Shown in pieces: positions 1 to 11,852 of a stretch of DNA of 64,000 nucleotides; the first letter of the stretch is position 1; each line of letters opens with the position of its first letter. The notes beneath the pieces were generated by a model that worked only from the letters and a program-made list of their open reading frames with translations, was not told the DNA's origin and did not search any database. The stretch comes from Metridium senile (Eukaryota; Cnidaria; Anthozoa; Actiniaria; Metridiidae), in the NCBI GenBank assembly GCA_949775045.1, contig OX459106.1, positions 1,387,727 through 1,451,726 on the forward strand. Direction: 5' to 3'. Made by a program: the position numbers and the translations under genes.

Positions 1-1318
1 TTTGAATTTTGGCGAAATTCCAGGTTTAAAATATGAAATATGAATTCGAAAAGACAAATATAGCTTAGTTTTGGGTCCAAAAAGTCAACAAAAATGATAA
101 GATATTTTAATTCTAAATATTTTAAAATGAATTTGCTCTTTTAACTGATCAATTTTCTTGCTGAAAATGAATTATATTTGCTCTAAAGTTAGGAAAATTC
201 AAAATGTATTGTATTCGAAGTAAAAAAAAAAAAAAACAGAGTTCACACGAAATTCATTTCATTAACTCAAAATATAAATCAGTTTATTAGATTTTCTTAT
301 CCAAAACATTAAAAAAACCTCTTAAACATGTTTAATAAACTGTTGTTTGAATAACAATTTTAGAACGGCTATATGAATCGTTAACTTCAGTAACAAATTG
401 GGCAATTTTTCAAGTGTTTTAAATCAATTATTGAGGTTGAAAGAACTTGCATTTTTGATCTGTCGCCGGCTTCTTCTTGCTCACATTCGCGACGGAAAAC
501 CTCAAAAAACTACCACTAAAATCTAGTATTTTCAACAACTTACCTTCAAAAGTAAAGCGAGTTTCCCTCCAAGTTAGTGATACATCGTTTTTATGCAGTT
601 TTAGAGCTCCGTTTTAAAGATTTTTGGCAAAGAAGATGTGAGAAACCTTTTCGGACTTTTTTTGTTGACAATTAATCCGGTGGTTGTTAAGTGCCATTTT
701 ACACTTTTGACTACACAGATCACGGTAAAGCTCCACCAACTGAGAAATAAACCTTCATTTAAAAGATTTTCGTCTCCAAGATGGCCTTAGTGTGTCACAA
801 ACTCAACTTTTCAACATCAAAATTAACGAGGGTTCCAAGTTAGAATCTCGCTCGCGCCGCCATGTTTTCGATGTAAATGACGTCATTGACCATATTTGGA
901 AAAGATCATTATGATGGTAAAACTGGTAACTAGGCAACGTACAACAAATCTGGGGAAAATATATTTTGAAATATTAAAAAAAATGTAGAAAAAAAATCAA
1001 GAACTATTTATAAAACTTTTTCAATAAATCATTTTGAAATTTAGATTTATTTATTTGACAATTTAATACTTTATTTTGTATTTTTTTTCATATCGAAAGA
1101 AGTGATAATTATTTTAAAATTTTAATCGAGTAGGCCTTTGTAAGATTTTTTTACAAATTTTGCTTTATTCCGATATTCATATTTTCCGCTAATTATCTTT
1201 AGTCGGTAGTAAAAATAAAATAACGTTAAGAAAGAAAAAAAGGAAACAAAAAGAAAAGGAAACTTCAGAAAGAAAGGAAAGAAAAAGAAAACGAGAAAAA
1301 AGGAAAATAAGTTTTAGT
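1..1318. other. Non-coding left edge, AT-rich
   Basis: No coding exon is supported here. Most of it is AT-rich with homopolymer runs, and 1220-1315 is a purine-rich tract. A promoter-like stretch inside it is listed separately at 538-900. Confidence 0.6.
538..900 (-). promoter_or_regulatory. Possible minus-strand promoter and non-coding first exon
   Basis: Read on the minus strand, a perfect CRE (TGACGTCA, 878-885) is followed by a YY1-like AACATGGCGGC near 860 and a second YY1-like motif near 780. Then comes a stretch ending in a consensus splice donor: the last exon base would be 544 and GTAAGT spans 543-538. Upstream ATGs on that strand open only short frames. This layout fits a CpG-containing promoter with a 5' UTR exon of a gene running off the left edge. 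It rests on motifs only; no downstream exon is inside the window. Confidence 0.3.
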
Positions 1319-1320
1319 TC

Positions 1321-1384
1321 CCAACCTCGTTCCCAGGGCCCTCTCAGTTCGCTAATGGGTGAGGGCCCTGGGAACGAGGTTGTT
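1321..1384. mobile_element. Tiny foldback MITE, copy 1
   Basis: The ends are CAACCTCGTTCCCAGGGCCC and its reverse complement, separated by a short loop with no coding capacity. It is the same family as the copy at 1489-1552. Confidence 0.75.
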
Positions 1385-1488
1385 TAGTTCCGCGTCTGGA
1401 ATCGATCCTTCAAGATCTGGATGGCATTAGAGCTTGATCTTGCCACAAGACAACGTACATTTACATGACAATAGACCCACTGACAATG

Positions 1489-1552
1489 CAACCTCGTTCC
1501 CAGGGCCCTCTCCACCCTAAAGAGAAGGGAGAGGGCCCTGGGAACGAGGTTG
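1489..1552. mobile_element. Tiny foldback MITE, copy 2, with 9-bp target duplication
   Basis: This is a 64-bp palindrome starting CAACCTCG and ending CGAGGTTG. It is flanked by CTGACAATG at 1480-1488 and 1553-1561. The duplicated block at 16.8 kb keeps the uninterrupted site near 16,850, so the insertion is directly visible. A 9-bp duplication is typical of Mutator-like transposition. Confidence 0.85.
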
Positions 1553-1590
1553 CTGACAATGCGGATGAAAGACTAGAAGTTTTTCGATTA

Positions 1591-1900
1591 TACACCTATT
1601 TCAATCATCGTTGTCGCAAACAAAGCCAAAGTTAGCACTCTGAAGCCTGCAAAGGATATCGGTAATATGAACTGAATGTGTGATTTATTACGCGCTTTTT
1701 GAATAAATATTTGTTTCATAATCTATCACTGCAAAACTTGTTATGTTCATATACCACAAATACTTACAACCAAAAATATACTATGAATCGAATAAGGCGA
1801 TAACAAGAGAAGAAATATCGACATCCTTTGCAGGCTTTAGAGTGTGGACTGTGGCTTTATTTGCGACAACGATTTTTGACTGGGTGTATATTAGGTGTAT
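1591..1900. mobile_element. Palindromic MITE (ACACCTATTTCAA family), copy a
   Basis: The termini read TACACCTATTTCAATC with CGTTGTCGCAAACAAAGCC, and their near reverse complement lies near 1850-1900. The core has no coding capacity. Other copies or fragments lie at 4025-4314, 16,882-17,186, 29,870-30,034, 61,491-61,745 and 62,995-63,410. Confidence 0.75.
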
Positions 1901-3875
1901 ATTAACGCATCGTGCCACAAGACCACGTAAATTTATATAACAATATACCAATTGACAATGCAGAAAAATGACTTGATGTTTTTCGATTATATAAATCGAT
2001 AGTTGCTTAGTTAGCGCAAAGGGGTAAACCGTTTATAGTCTAGGGACTGGCTTCCTCCCTCCCTCGAGCTCCCTCCCCTTATTTTTATTTGATTTTCATT
2101 TTAGTTTTTGGGAGGGTAGTGTGTGTAAAGATCTTACTGAAGATGCTGAGATCAAGAGGCGAATGTTTTCGGGTATTTTTTATTCTTTTTTAAACTTTTA
2201 ATTCATTTTCATTTTTGTTTGTGGGAGGCCAGGGGAGGGGAGGGGAGGGTGGGTAAATATCTTACTAAATATGCTGAGGTCGTGAGTTCGAACCTCTTTT
2301 AAGGCGATTGTTTTCAATTTTTTCATTCATTCTTTTTCTTTTTTTTGACACACTGGAGTTTGGAAAACCTTTTTAAACTAGTTGTCAAGGATTTGTTGAT
2401 CCTGAACTATTCTTATTCCCAGAATTCTATTCCTGTCAGTGATTGGCTCTAGCTGGAGATTATTAACTGTCAGTTTTATACCAAAACATTTTGACGCGGA
2501 TTGAATTTTAACCTCTGAACTACCAAGTCGATGGCGTATGCATTCTTATAAGGACTCTGGCTTTTTATCTGGTCTTTTCCAAGGTAAAATCAACTTCAAA
2601 TATAAATACATTTTATTCTATTTTATTTCTCAATTGATCTTATATATATATTAATCAATACAAATATGCATTTTTGCAGATAGCATTTCGAAAATCGTAA
2701 TAAATAAGGGAGAACTTGACTCAGATAATATCTTTCCAAGCCGTAAAACACAACTGCATATATTTTTAAATCAGATTTGTTTTATTTTGCACAATTTACA
2801 AGTTACTGATTTAGATACTAGGTTGCTGTATTTTCGTGACAAAAACTGCTTTTCTGTCATTTACATAGCTTTCAAACGGTCACCTTACTCAAGACAATAT
2901 ACATGTAGAGCTGTTCTATTTGCACAATTTATTGTATCGAAAATGCAAAGTTCATGTCAAGAAATGCATGGCTAAATTTCCATGATAGATTTGATACAAA
3001 CTTAGATATTTAAGACGTGCATTTCGCTTTATAATTTCAACACAAAATACACACAGTTTTTATTAAGCTCTTCAATAAATTTGCTACAAAAAGCTCTGAC
3101 GAATTTCAAAGACTAAAAGGTCTTGTGTTTTTGCTATTTTAGCTTCCTAATCAAGCTGTCGTTTTAAATGTCTATGCACTTTAGGCTTTCAAAAGTGCGA
3201 CACAATTTTTTGTAACGAAGAAAATCTGCTCTGAACATATCATTCTTGAAAAGAGTCTAATTGCTCAAAAATATCGACACTTTTTCAGTCATTTTGTCAG
3301 CAAATAACTTTACTGCAAATGTATATTCATAAAAGTATGTTTTAACTATTATTTAATCAGGTATGTTTGCATCAATTTGGTAGAGTTGATTATGGAAGAA
3401 AAAAAAAGAAAGGATTTTTTTGGGTGTGGAGCGTAACCTAGCTAGAGTCAGTTGCACCTGTCGAAGCTCACAATCACGCGTGAAAACTTACTGTTTCGCA
3501 TATCACGCTAAATTTTCGTTTTTATTCTTTGCCATTACCAAAATAAAGTCACACATCGGCGATAAATTGAGTTAGAAATTTATGTAGAAAAGATACAGAG
3601 AAAATAGAACAAAATAAGATCAAGAAAAAAAAATTTTCGCCTTGAATATATCAAGCAAATTCTAGTCACAACATCATTTGGAATTCGATCTGATATATTA
3701 TTTAAACGAAAGTGCAGGTAGCGAATAGCGTATGAGGAAGTAATATTTAATTATATTGCGGCAGTTATTGATCAAGAGGATGTTATTCCAAATCTTATTT
3801 AGTTTTTATAAAGGGAAAGTAAAAATGGCAAAAATCGCTTTTTTTGCGGTTGTTCGTTCGCGCTTTAATTTTGAT

Positions 3876-4028
3876 CGTATATTTGTTTGTTTGCTTGTCT
3901 GCTTGTTTGTTTGTTCGAATTCGTGAATTTTCTTGTTTGCTTGATTGCTTGTTTTTGTTTTGCTTGCTTGCTTGATTTTTTTTTGCTTGTTTAGTTTCTT
4001 GTTTGTTTGTTTGCTTGCTTCAGTGCTT
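3876..4028. repeat. TTTG/CTTG low-complexity tract
   Basis: Degenerate tetranucleotides built of TTTG and CTTG. The longer homologous tract in the duplicated copy is at 27,705-28,315. Confidence 0.8.
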
Positions 4029-4314
4029 ACTGAACAAAGCCACAGTTAGCACTCTGAAGCCTGCAAAGGATATCGGCAATATGAACTGAATGTGTGATTT
4101 CTTACGCGCTTTTTGAATAAATATTTGTTTCATAATCTATCACTGCAAAACTTGTTATGTTACGTTCATATACCACACAATTTAATACTAAATACAACCA
4201 AAATATACTATGAATAAGATGATAACAAGAGAAGAAATATCGACATCCTTTGCAGGCTTTATAGTGTGGACTGTGGCTATATTTGCGACAACGATTTTTG
4301 AGATAGGTGTATAT
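4025..4314. mobile_element. Palindromic MITE (ACACCTATTTCAA family), copy b, left end missing
   Basis: The sequence starts abruptly inside the left terminal repeat (ACAAAGCCACAGTTAGC) directly after the CTTG tract. It ends with the full right repeat at GATAGGTGTATA. The abrupt junction suggests a recombination or tandem duplication breakpoint. Confidence 0.7.
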
Positions 4315-4319
4315 TAACG

Positions 4320-4745
4320 CATCGTGCCACAAGAACACGTAAATTTATATAACAATAGACCCACTGACAATGCAGAAAAATGACTTGATGTTTTTCGATT
4401 ATATCAATTGATAGTTGCTTAGTTAGCGCAAAGGGGTAAACCGTTTATAGTCTAGGGACTGTTTTTCTAGTCTTCCCTTCCTGGTCTTTTGACTAGCGCG
4501 ACGTTAGGTTTTCTGTCGGGATAGCGCGGATGGGGCTGAAATATTCATCCTACACGTTAAAATCGATTCCATGCTCCAGCTTCATAGAATGGCTCGGAGG
4601 AATTGTCCAATTTTTTATTTGTATAGTATTTGATGTATATTTTTGTTTGGGGGAGGGGAGGGTGGGTAAAGATCTTACTAAAGATGCTGAGGTCGTAAGT
4701 TCACAGGCAGCCCAAGCTCATTAATACAGTGTTTATATCATTCTC
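4320..4745. repeat. Second partial copy of the duplicated block
   Basis: The segment after the MITE, including TTTTGACTAGCGCGACGTT, matches 17,200-17,580. Together with copy 1 it suggests tandem duplication of the unit before the minisatellite. No gene is seen. Confidence 0.7.
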
Positions 4746-4748
4746 GTC

Positions 4749-4848
4749 CCCAGAGCCCAAGGTCAACCGTCCATCGGAAGGTTTCGTCCGAAGGGCTCTG
4801 GTTCAATCCAAAACCGGAAACAGGATTCTCTGTTTCCGGTTTTACTGC
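4749..4848. repeat. Two small hairpins next to the minisatellite
   Basis: One hairpin pairs CCAGAGCCC with GGGCTCTGG. The next pairs AAACCGGAAACA with TGTTTCCGGTTT. They directly precede the GTGGCCCAC terminus that flanks the 21-bp minisatellite. Confidence 0.6.
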
Positions 4849-4865
4849 GCATGTGTGAGATACGG

Positions 4866-6057
4866 TGGCCCACATGGGTCACGGCAAATCAGAACTCACG
4901 GCAGAACAGAGAGAACTCACGACAGAATATAGAGAACTCACGGCAGTACAGAGAGAACTCACGGCAAAACAAAGTGAACTCACGGCAGAATAGAGAGAAC
5001 TCACGGCAGAATAGAGAAAACTCACGGCAGAACAGAGAGAACTCACGGCAGAACAGAGAGAACTCAAGTCAGAACAGAGAAAACTCACGGCAGAATAGAG
5101 AGAACTCAAGGCAGAATAGAGAGAACTCACGGCAGAATAGAGAAAACTCACGGCAGAATAGAGAGAACTCACGGCAGAATAGAGAGAACTCACGGCAGAA
5201 TAGAGAGAACTCACGGCAGAATAGAGAGAACTCAATGCAGAATAGAGAGAACTCACTGCAGTACAGAGAGAACTCACGGCAGAACAGAGAGAACTCACGT
5301 TAGAATATAGAGAACTCACGGCAGTACAGAGAGAACTCACGGCAAAACAAAGTGAACTCACGGCAGAATAGAGAGAACTCACGGCAGAATAGAGAGAACT
5401 CAAGGCAGAATAGAGAGAACTCACGGCAGAATAGAGAAAACTCACGGCAGAATAGAGAGAACTCACGGCAGAATAGAGAGAACTCACGGCAGAATAGAGA
5501 GAACTCAAGGCAGAATAGAGAGAACTCACGGCAGAACAGAGAGAACTCACGGCAGAACAGAGAGAACTCACGTTAGAATATAGAGAACTCACGGCAGTAC
5601 AGAGAGAACTCACGGCAAAACAAAGTGAACTCACGGCAGAATAGAGAGAACTCACGGCAGAATAGAGAGAACTCAAGGCAGAATAGAGAGAACTCACGGC
5701 GGAATAGAGAAAACTCATGGCAGAATAGAGAGAACTCACGGCAGAATAGAGAGAACTCACGGCAGAATAGAGAGAACTCAAGGCAGAATAGAGAGAACTC
5801 ACTGCAGTACAGAGAGAACTCACGGCAGAATAGAGAGAACTCACGGCAATATAGAGAGAACTCACGGCAGAATAGAGAAAACTCACGGCAGAATAGAGAG
5901 AACTCACGGCAGAATAGAGAGAACTCACGGCAATATAGAGAGAACTCACGGCAGAATAGAGAAAACTCACGGCAGAATAGAGAGAACTCACGGCAGAATA
6001 GAGAGAACTCACGGCAGAACAGTGAGAACTCACGGCAAAACAGAGAGAAAAAGCCAC
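4866..6057 (+). repeat. 21-bp minisatellite, array 1
   Basis: About 55 copies of a 21-bp unit (GAACTCACGGCAGAATAGAGA with variants). The array begins after GGTGGCCCACATGGGTCACGG and ends in degenerate units reading CACGGCGGAAGTAAATTTTC. Because the unit is a multiple of three without stops in several frames, it gives long artificial reading frames. The integrase-like fragment at 6171 follows within about 120 bases, which suggests the array is a terminal or subterminal part of a transposon. Confidence 0.9.
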
Positions 6058-6170
6058 GGCGGAAGTAAATTTTCACGGCGAAAGTGAAAAAACTGAGATC
6101 CGAGAGGGATTGGGCAGTATATGTAGCCCGCAATACTTTTTGACAACATTCAAAATGGCGGACACTAATC

Positions 6171-6350
6171 ATGCGATATTTGTTTTACTGTGGCTATTGC
6201 TATGAAGAAATGCTAGAAATGTTCTCTAAGCAATACGACATTCACACCAGTCTAAGTACGCTGAAAAGACGCCTTCGAGAGTGGGATCTTTCAAGGAAGG
6301 ACATTAAATACGAAATTAATGTTGTGAAAACTTGCATCAGTAATAAATGA
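6171..6350 (+). pseudogene. Integrase-like protein, N-terminal fragment
   Basis: An ATG at 6171 opens 59 codons ending in TGA at 6348-6350. The segment with LSTLKRRLREWDLSRKDI resembles the helix-turn-helix part of the eukaryotic IS3-like integrase proteins (rve-type) found in cnidarian and fish genomes. The same stretch recurs, diverged, on the minus strand at 12,106-12,245, where the next part of the protein follows. The reading breaks a few codons before the foldback insertion at 6381. It is a fragment and not functional; the family call is from memory of the motif pattern. Confidence 0.5.
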
Positions 6351-6390
6351 ACCATCGGCTGAAACCATCAATGCATCCATGGCTTGCACT

Positions 6391-6462
6391 ATAACGATAT
6401 ACAAAGATACAAAGATACAAAGATACAAAGATACAAAGATACAAAGATACAAAGATACAAGC
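6391..6462. repeat. 8-bp tandem repeat (GATACAAA)n
   Basis: About eight or nine copies of GATACAAA lie just inside the left terminus of the foldback element. The right terminus has only two or three copies, so the tract expanded in the left arm. Confidence 0.85.
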
Positions 6463-6512
6463 ATATCAGATTTCAAAGTTGATCTATGTCATGGCATTCG
6501 GCAGGCATTCGC

Positions 6513-6565
6513 TAGCCTGAGTATCATCCCCTCCCCTCTCCCCTAGAGCCTGATACTCAGGGTTA
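6513..6565. mobile_element. 53-bp MITE inside the left foldback arm
   Basis: The termini are TAGCCTGAGTATCA and TGATACTCAGGGTTA. It is flanked by GGCATTCGC at 6504-6512 and 6566-6574. The right arm (near 11,640-11,660) has the uninterrupted site, so this insertion is younger than the arms. Confidence 0.85.
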
Positions 6566-6969
6566 GGCATTCGCAATGTGTTGACGTTCTGTTAGACGTT
6601 TTGTATCTTTGTACCTCGTGTATAGTGCAAGCAGGAAAACTCTTTTTATTTTCGTAACATTTTGATATCCTTTGATTGCCCAGAGCTGTAATCAGCCGAA
6701 AGTAACTAACCGTAAAAACCAGACGTGAGGGAAATTTTTATACAATAACAAAGCATTTATCTTCACCAATCTTGCAGAACATCTTTGACCCTGTCTATTG
6801 CTGTATCATGCGACATTCTTTGCATCATCGTTGAAAAAACAATATCTTTGCCGGAAGTATGTTACATCGCTAGTTTTGTAAAACCATGTACTGCAATTAT
6901 TCACTTTTATTAAGCTTAAAGTGAACAGAAGTTATTTTTTTTTCATCTTTTTTCTTAATTGTCTTGTCA

Positions 6970-7036
6970 TTAGTCTCCCCCGCAGCCGTAGCTTTTTGTG
7001 GTAGAGAAAAGAAGCATTGCGCGGGGGACACTAGTC
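6970..7036. mobile_element. GC-rich foldback inside the left arm
   Basis: Begins AGTCTCCCCCGCAGCCG and ends GCGCGGGGGACACTAGT. Its counterpart in the right arm is at 10,545-10,612, and a related palindrome lies at 11,766-11,838. Confidence 0.6.
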
Positions 7037-7149
7037 AGTTGCTGTTTTGCGTAGGCTTGCAAAAATACATAATAGTACTTAGTCGAACTCAGATTATGCC
7101 CTGTATGTAGTTAATATGTCGTCTCTGTTAGCCCATGGTTCGACAACAA

Positions 7150-10050
7150 CGGCACAACAGCAGCAATAACACAAAACAAACCGGCTATATAAGTGTAAAA
7201 GTGGATCGATATAACAGTTACTGAAGATTAATTAAAAAGATATCTGAACATTTTTATTCATCATGTGCTTGTTACATGCATAATGTATTTGTCATAATAA
7301 AATAGAAACTTGGAAACGTAGAATTAATAAGTGGTTTTTATAAACCACTTTTTGTTCATATCACTTTCTAATTGTTTTGTTTTCAATTTTTATGACTAAA
7401 TGTTGTTTCACAGTATGTGTTTATGAAAACCACCATCTTACTGAAGTAATAACATATATTTATTGAAGCATAATCTACTTTTCTCTGTTGTCTTTCTTCT
7501 CAAATCTAAAAACAAAAACACTTTATTTGAGTCATAGTTAAAACTATGTTTGAATTCAGAAAATACAATATTTACAATTATGTTTGAATTATATGGCTAT
7601 TATAGCTATTTCTCATAGAAGTTCTTTTCAACGTTAATACAGGTCTATATATTAAAAGCATTATAAAATATGATTGTTTCACTAGTCCTCCCTTTTTGAA
7701 GTATTTAGAAACATATTTGATAGTACACCATAGAGAATATGTACTCTAATGTCAAACAGTTATTAGCTCTTATTTCCAAATCAATTTCAAGTTCAGCTTT
7801 AATAATACCAGCTGATCACAAACATTATATTAATAGCTTTGAAACATTATAATACTGGTGCAAATTGAAAAAATGTTTGTTCTAGCAAACTTGATTGTTC
7901 ATGTTGAACTAATTCTGAAGAATTGAGACAATGTCTACTACTACTGATACTATACTGTTGACATCATTAATGGTCGAGTGATTTTACCTACCTTTACCTA
8001 CCTTGCGGCGCAAGGTGCGCAAATTTGACTACTTTCCCGGACTGCTAGATATTATATCTTATAAGATAGTTTGATGTGTAATATGGCTGTATATTTTACG
8101 AGTGAAACGCTGTATTTTGACGAGCCTCCGGGAGAGTCAAAATGCAAGTTAACGAGTAAAATATCCAGCCATATTACACATTAAACTGTCTTTTAAGTTA
8201 TTTATTATCCAATCAAAAGGTTTTTGTTCTTTTATAATGCGAAATATTGTTTTTTAGAGCGCTAGATAGACGAGTAAAAATATCGCTGGATATTTTTACT
8301 CGATCCAGTCCTACTCCTACGATATTTTGACTCGTCTATGACTAGTTGGATAATAATGTAAAATACCCAACCGACTTTTAATAAGCATGATGCCTCATTC
8401 GCCTACAACCTATTTAAAATTGGTGTAAACCTTCTAGAATGTTTTATTATGATTTTTTTGTTTGTATAGAACATTTCGATGATCTAAAGAACAAGCAAGT
8501 CATTTCGAAATGACGTATAATCGAACCGTGAACACAAACGTTTTTCAAGGTTAATATATTCTGAACATTCTACTGCTTTAAAACCTTTAAAAATCAAGCA
8601 TTCAGTCCAAACACACTGATTATTCATAATAAATCTTTTTTTCTAACCTATCAACTCAAAAAATGTTGGTTAAACAAAGGATATAAAAAAAACCTTGTGA
8701 CCATAGGTTACAATCGATGATTGACATTCATTAGAAAGATGACGGTGTTCGAGAGAAAAATAAGTTAATGCGGAGCCGTACCGTTCACGGCATCAGTTGT
8801 TACAAGGTTTTCAAAATACTACATGTGCATTTTCCGCTCAAGAGACTTTGTACCAGAAAAAAAAGATTTGTTTTAGTTGTTTATGAACATCAGTACATTT
8901 GTTATCTTTGTCGATTACTTATAATCAGCCTAGCAGGTAAGATTATATTTTATAACTATATATTTAATTTAATTTGTCTTTAATTTTTTTTATACATATA
9001 TATATTATTAATTAATGTTTATACTGATTACTATATATTTAACTCATGAGTTTTATAATTATAGGATATATTTTGATAAAATTAAAAATATATAACTGAC
9101 AAATCAATATGCAAAAGTATTTTAGTCATGTATTTCGCGGATATATTGTTTGTACACTATAAGAAAATCCAATAAAATGTATCATTTGTGCAGTCGCAAT
9201 AAATTTTTGCAGCCGAACAATAAAACTGTCAGTTGCCGATGCAAGCTTATTTATCTTATAAAACAAAACAATAATATACAACATTAAAATACACTCAGTT
9301 CAATAATGAGCTGATCTGGAATTTTTACTGCATTTCACGAAGAGTACAAAAGAATCCTTACAGCGAATGTTGTTTCGGCGGCTATTCCGACCGATTTACT
9401 ATATGAAAACAAGCATTACTCAAAAGCTCATTCTTCGAATACAGAACTTATTTAATATTTTGAAATGACAAATATAAAGCAAAATATGAGATTCCTGACC
9501 TTACATATGTTGATGTTATGCTGAAATGGCAAAAATCGAAGGGCATTTCAATCAGTGTGTTCGATGACTAATATCACAGCAGCAATTATTTTAATTTTTT
9601 TTTTTCATAACCCAATTAAATTTCAAAAACTATCGTGTAATCAAAAAAAGAGAATGCCATATAAGTGTTTCCATAAAAACTTTAAACTAAGCCAACTTCG
9701 CAGCATCTCACTTTCAATTTGAAATAACTAGTATGTATATGTTATTTCTCTTTTTCTTAATTATATAGAGAAAGTGAGGTCTAAACACAATTTCATAAGT
9801 GAGCACAGAAGTTCGAAAAAGTTTAAAACGTTTTCGAAGCGTAAAATTTTTAAGCTTTTGACCTTAGCTTTGTTCTGCTTAATATTATAAAAGCTTTCTT
9901 TGATAAAACTCATGGATATGAATAATAGTATGAACAGGAATAAATAATATATTTAAGCAATAATAAAACGGTGTGAGTGTCTATATACTGTGATATAAAC
10001 ACGCTGGGAGCTGCAGAGCAAGAGAGAAGTCGGAACGAAACACGAGTTTA
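7150..10050. other. Interior of foldback 1, no gene seen
   Basis: AT-rich DNA without a credible exon chain. It contains palindromes at 8057-8203 (TTTGATGTGTAATATGGCTG and its complement) and 8262-8350 (TAGACGAGTAAAAATATC type). Short open frames such as the one at 8768-8983 have no recognisable motif. Confidence 0.6.
8057..8203. mobile_element. Palindromic MITE
   Basis: The arms pair GTTTGATGTGTAATATGGCT with AGCCATATTACACATTAAAC, and an inner pair is TATTTTACGAGTG with the CGAGTAAAATA side. No coding capacity. Confidence 0.6.
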
Positions 10051-10416
10051 AGGTATCAGGACTGGTTATGGACAACTCTCTGCTAAAAAAAATATTTTTC
10101 TTCTATAAGTTAGATTGTGATATTATCTAACATATTCTTTAAAATAAAAATGCCGTTTTTACTTACGTGCAAAGACGTGTTTGTTATTGACGTGACGGTA
10201 ATTTGTAAAGGCCTGTGATTTTTCAAACAGAGGACGCTCAAATCGCACTAAACTCTACATATCTTTTTCGCAATTTAAGTTATGGACAATTCGAAAATGT
10301 TTCCTAAAACTACATTTATTCACCTATCAGATAATATATACTTTTATAACAAAATATTGTAAAGCTTGAGCAAAATTTGAGGTCGCGCACATAGGGGTCC
10401 ATAACCAGTCCTTGTT
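10051..10416. mobile_element. MITE with AGGACTGGTTATGGAC ends
   Basis: The left end AGGACTGGTTATGGAC pairs with GTCCATAACCAGTCCT at 10,395-10,412. It lies at the inner edge of the right foldback arm. A relative of the left end is seen near 52,316. Confidence 0.6.
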
Positions 10417-10810
10417 GTCGAACCATGGGCTTACAGAGCCGACATATTAGCTACATACAGGGCATAATCTGAGTTCGACTACTACGTATATATGTATTTT
10501 TGTATCTCATTATAGTGCAAGCCTACGCAAAACAGCAACTGACTAGTTTCTCCCGCGCAATGCTTCTTTTCTCTTCCACAAAAAGCTAAAAACGGCTGCG
10601 GGGGAGACTAATGACAAGACAATTATGAACAACTATTCATATTAAAAAAAAAGATAACTTCTGTTCACTTAAAGCTTAATAAAAGTGAATAATTGTTCCT
10701 TGCAGTACATGATTTTTTTAAACTAGCGATGTAACATACTTTCGGCAAAGATATTGTTTTTTCAAAGATGATGATGCAAAGAATGTCGCATGATACCGCA
10801 ATAGACAGGG

Positions 10811-11570
10811 TCAAAGATGTTCTGCAAGATTGGTGAAGATAAGTGCTATGTTATTGTATAAAAATTCCCTCACGTCTGGTTTTTACGGTTAGTTACTCTG
10901 ACTGATTACAGCTCCGGGCAATCAAAGGATATCAAAATGTTACGAAAATAAAGAAATCAACAAATGAAAATAAGTAATAAAAAATAAACAACACTTCTAT
11001 CTTGACAACTAGTTTTGCGGCTTGCACTATAACGAGATACAAAGATACAAAGATACAAAACGGCAAACAGAACTTCAAAACATTGCAGTCAAAGATGTTC
11101 TGCAAGATTGGTGAAGATAAGTGCTATGTTATTGTATAAAAATTTCCCTCACGTCTGGTTTTTACGGTTAGTTACTCTGACTGATTACAGCTCCGGGCAA
11201 TCAAAGGATATCAAAATGTTACGAAAATAAAGAAATCAACAAATGAAAATAAGTAATAAAAAATAAACAACACTTCTATCTTGACAACTAGTTTTGCGGC
11301 TTGCACTATAACGAGATACAAAGATACAAAGATACAAAACGGCAAACAGAACGTCAAAACATTGCAGTCAAAGATGTTCTGCAAGATTGGTGAAGATAAG
11401 TGCTTTGTTATTGTATAAAAATGTCCCTCACGTCTGGTTTTTACGGTTAGTTACTCTGACTGATTACAGCTCCGGACAATCAAAGGATATCAAAATGTTA
11501 CGAAAATAAAGAAATCAACAAATGAAAATAAGTAATAAAAAATAAACAGCACTTCTATCTTGACAATGAG
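10811..11570. repeat. Tandem triplication, period about 278 bp
   Basis: Three successive copies start with CAAAGATGTTCTGCAAGATT near 10,812, 11,090 and 11,368. Each contains AGATACAAAGATACAAAACG, so each duplicates part of the foldback terminus. Confidence 0.85.
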
Positions 11571-11765
11571 TTTTCCGGCTTGCACTATAACGAGATACAA
11601 AGATACAAAGATACAAAACGTCAAACAGAACGTCAAAACATTGCAAATGCCTGATCATGAATGCCGTGACATTGACATATATCGTATTTCACCTTTGAAA
11701 TCTGATATGCTTGTATCTTTGTATCTCGTTATAGTGCAAGCCTGCATCCATCCATAGGGAAGCCT

Positions 11766-11838
11766 AGTCTCCCGCGCAGCCGTTTCCGGTGTCGTCACGC
11801 AAGCGAAAACTCCCGGGACGACACCGGAAACGGCTGCG
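11766..11838. mobile_element. GC-rich foldback, free copy
   Basis: The arms are CGCAGCCGTTTCCGGTGTCGTC and its complement, around a loop of about 20 bases. It is related to the GC-rich foldbacks inside both arms of foldback 1. Confidence 0.7.
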
Positions 11839-11852
11839 TATCCATCACCATG

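Larger units (their letters stand above)
1424..4028. repeat. Segmental duplication, copy 1
   Basis: This block matches 16,790-18,768 and continues at 27,471 to about 27,870 at near identity, in the same orientation. Examples are the shared text near 1425/16,793, 2787/17,927 and 3640/27,471. It holds a MITE, a pyrimidine-rich stretch (2040-2100), a tRNA box-B-like motif near 2283-2297 and a CTTG/TTTG tract near its end. Copy 1 lacks the 8.7 kb insertion present in copy 2. No gene is seen in it. Confidence 0.85.
6381..11742. mobile_element. Giant foldback transposon 1 (5.4 kb), non-autonomous
   Basis: The element begins GGCTTGCACTATAACGA and ends with the reverse complement TCGTTATAGTGCAAGCC. 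It is flanked by the 9-bp repeat TGCATCCAT at 6372-6380 and 11,743-11,751. The left arm runs from 6381 to about 7150. The right arm runs from about 10,418 to 11,742 and is longer because it contains a tandem triplication. The interior (7150-10,418) has only short palindromes and no transposase frame. The 9-bp duplication points to Mutator-like transposition. Confidence 0.8.

Noticed and set aside
4851..6172. Repeat protein frames around SRQNREN and AVSSLYS
   Set aside because: Same minisatellite artefact (array 1).
8768..8983. 71-codon frame ending at a donor-like GTAAGA
   Set aside because: Inside foldback 1, with no partner exon and no recognisable motif.
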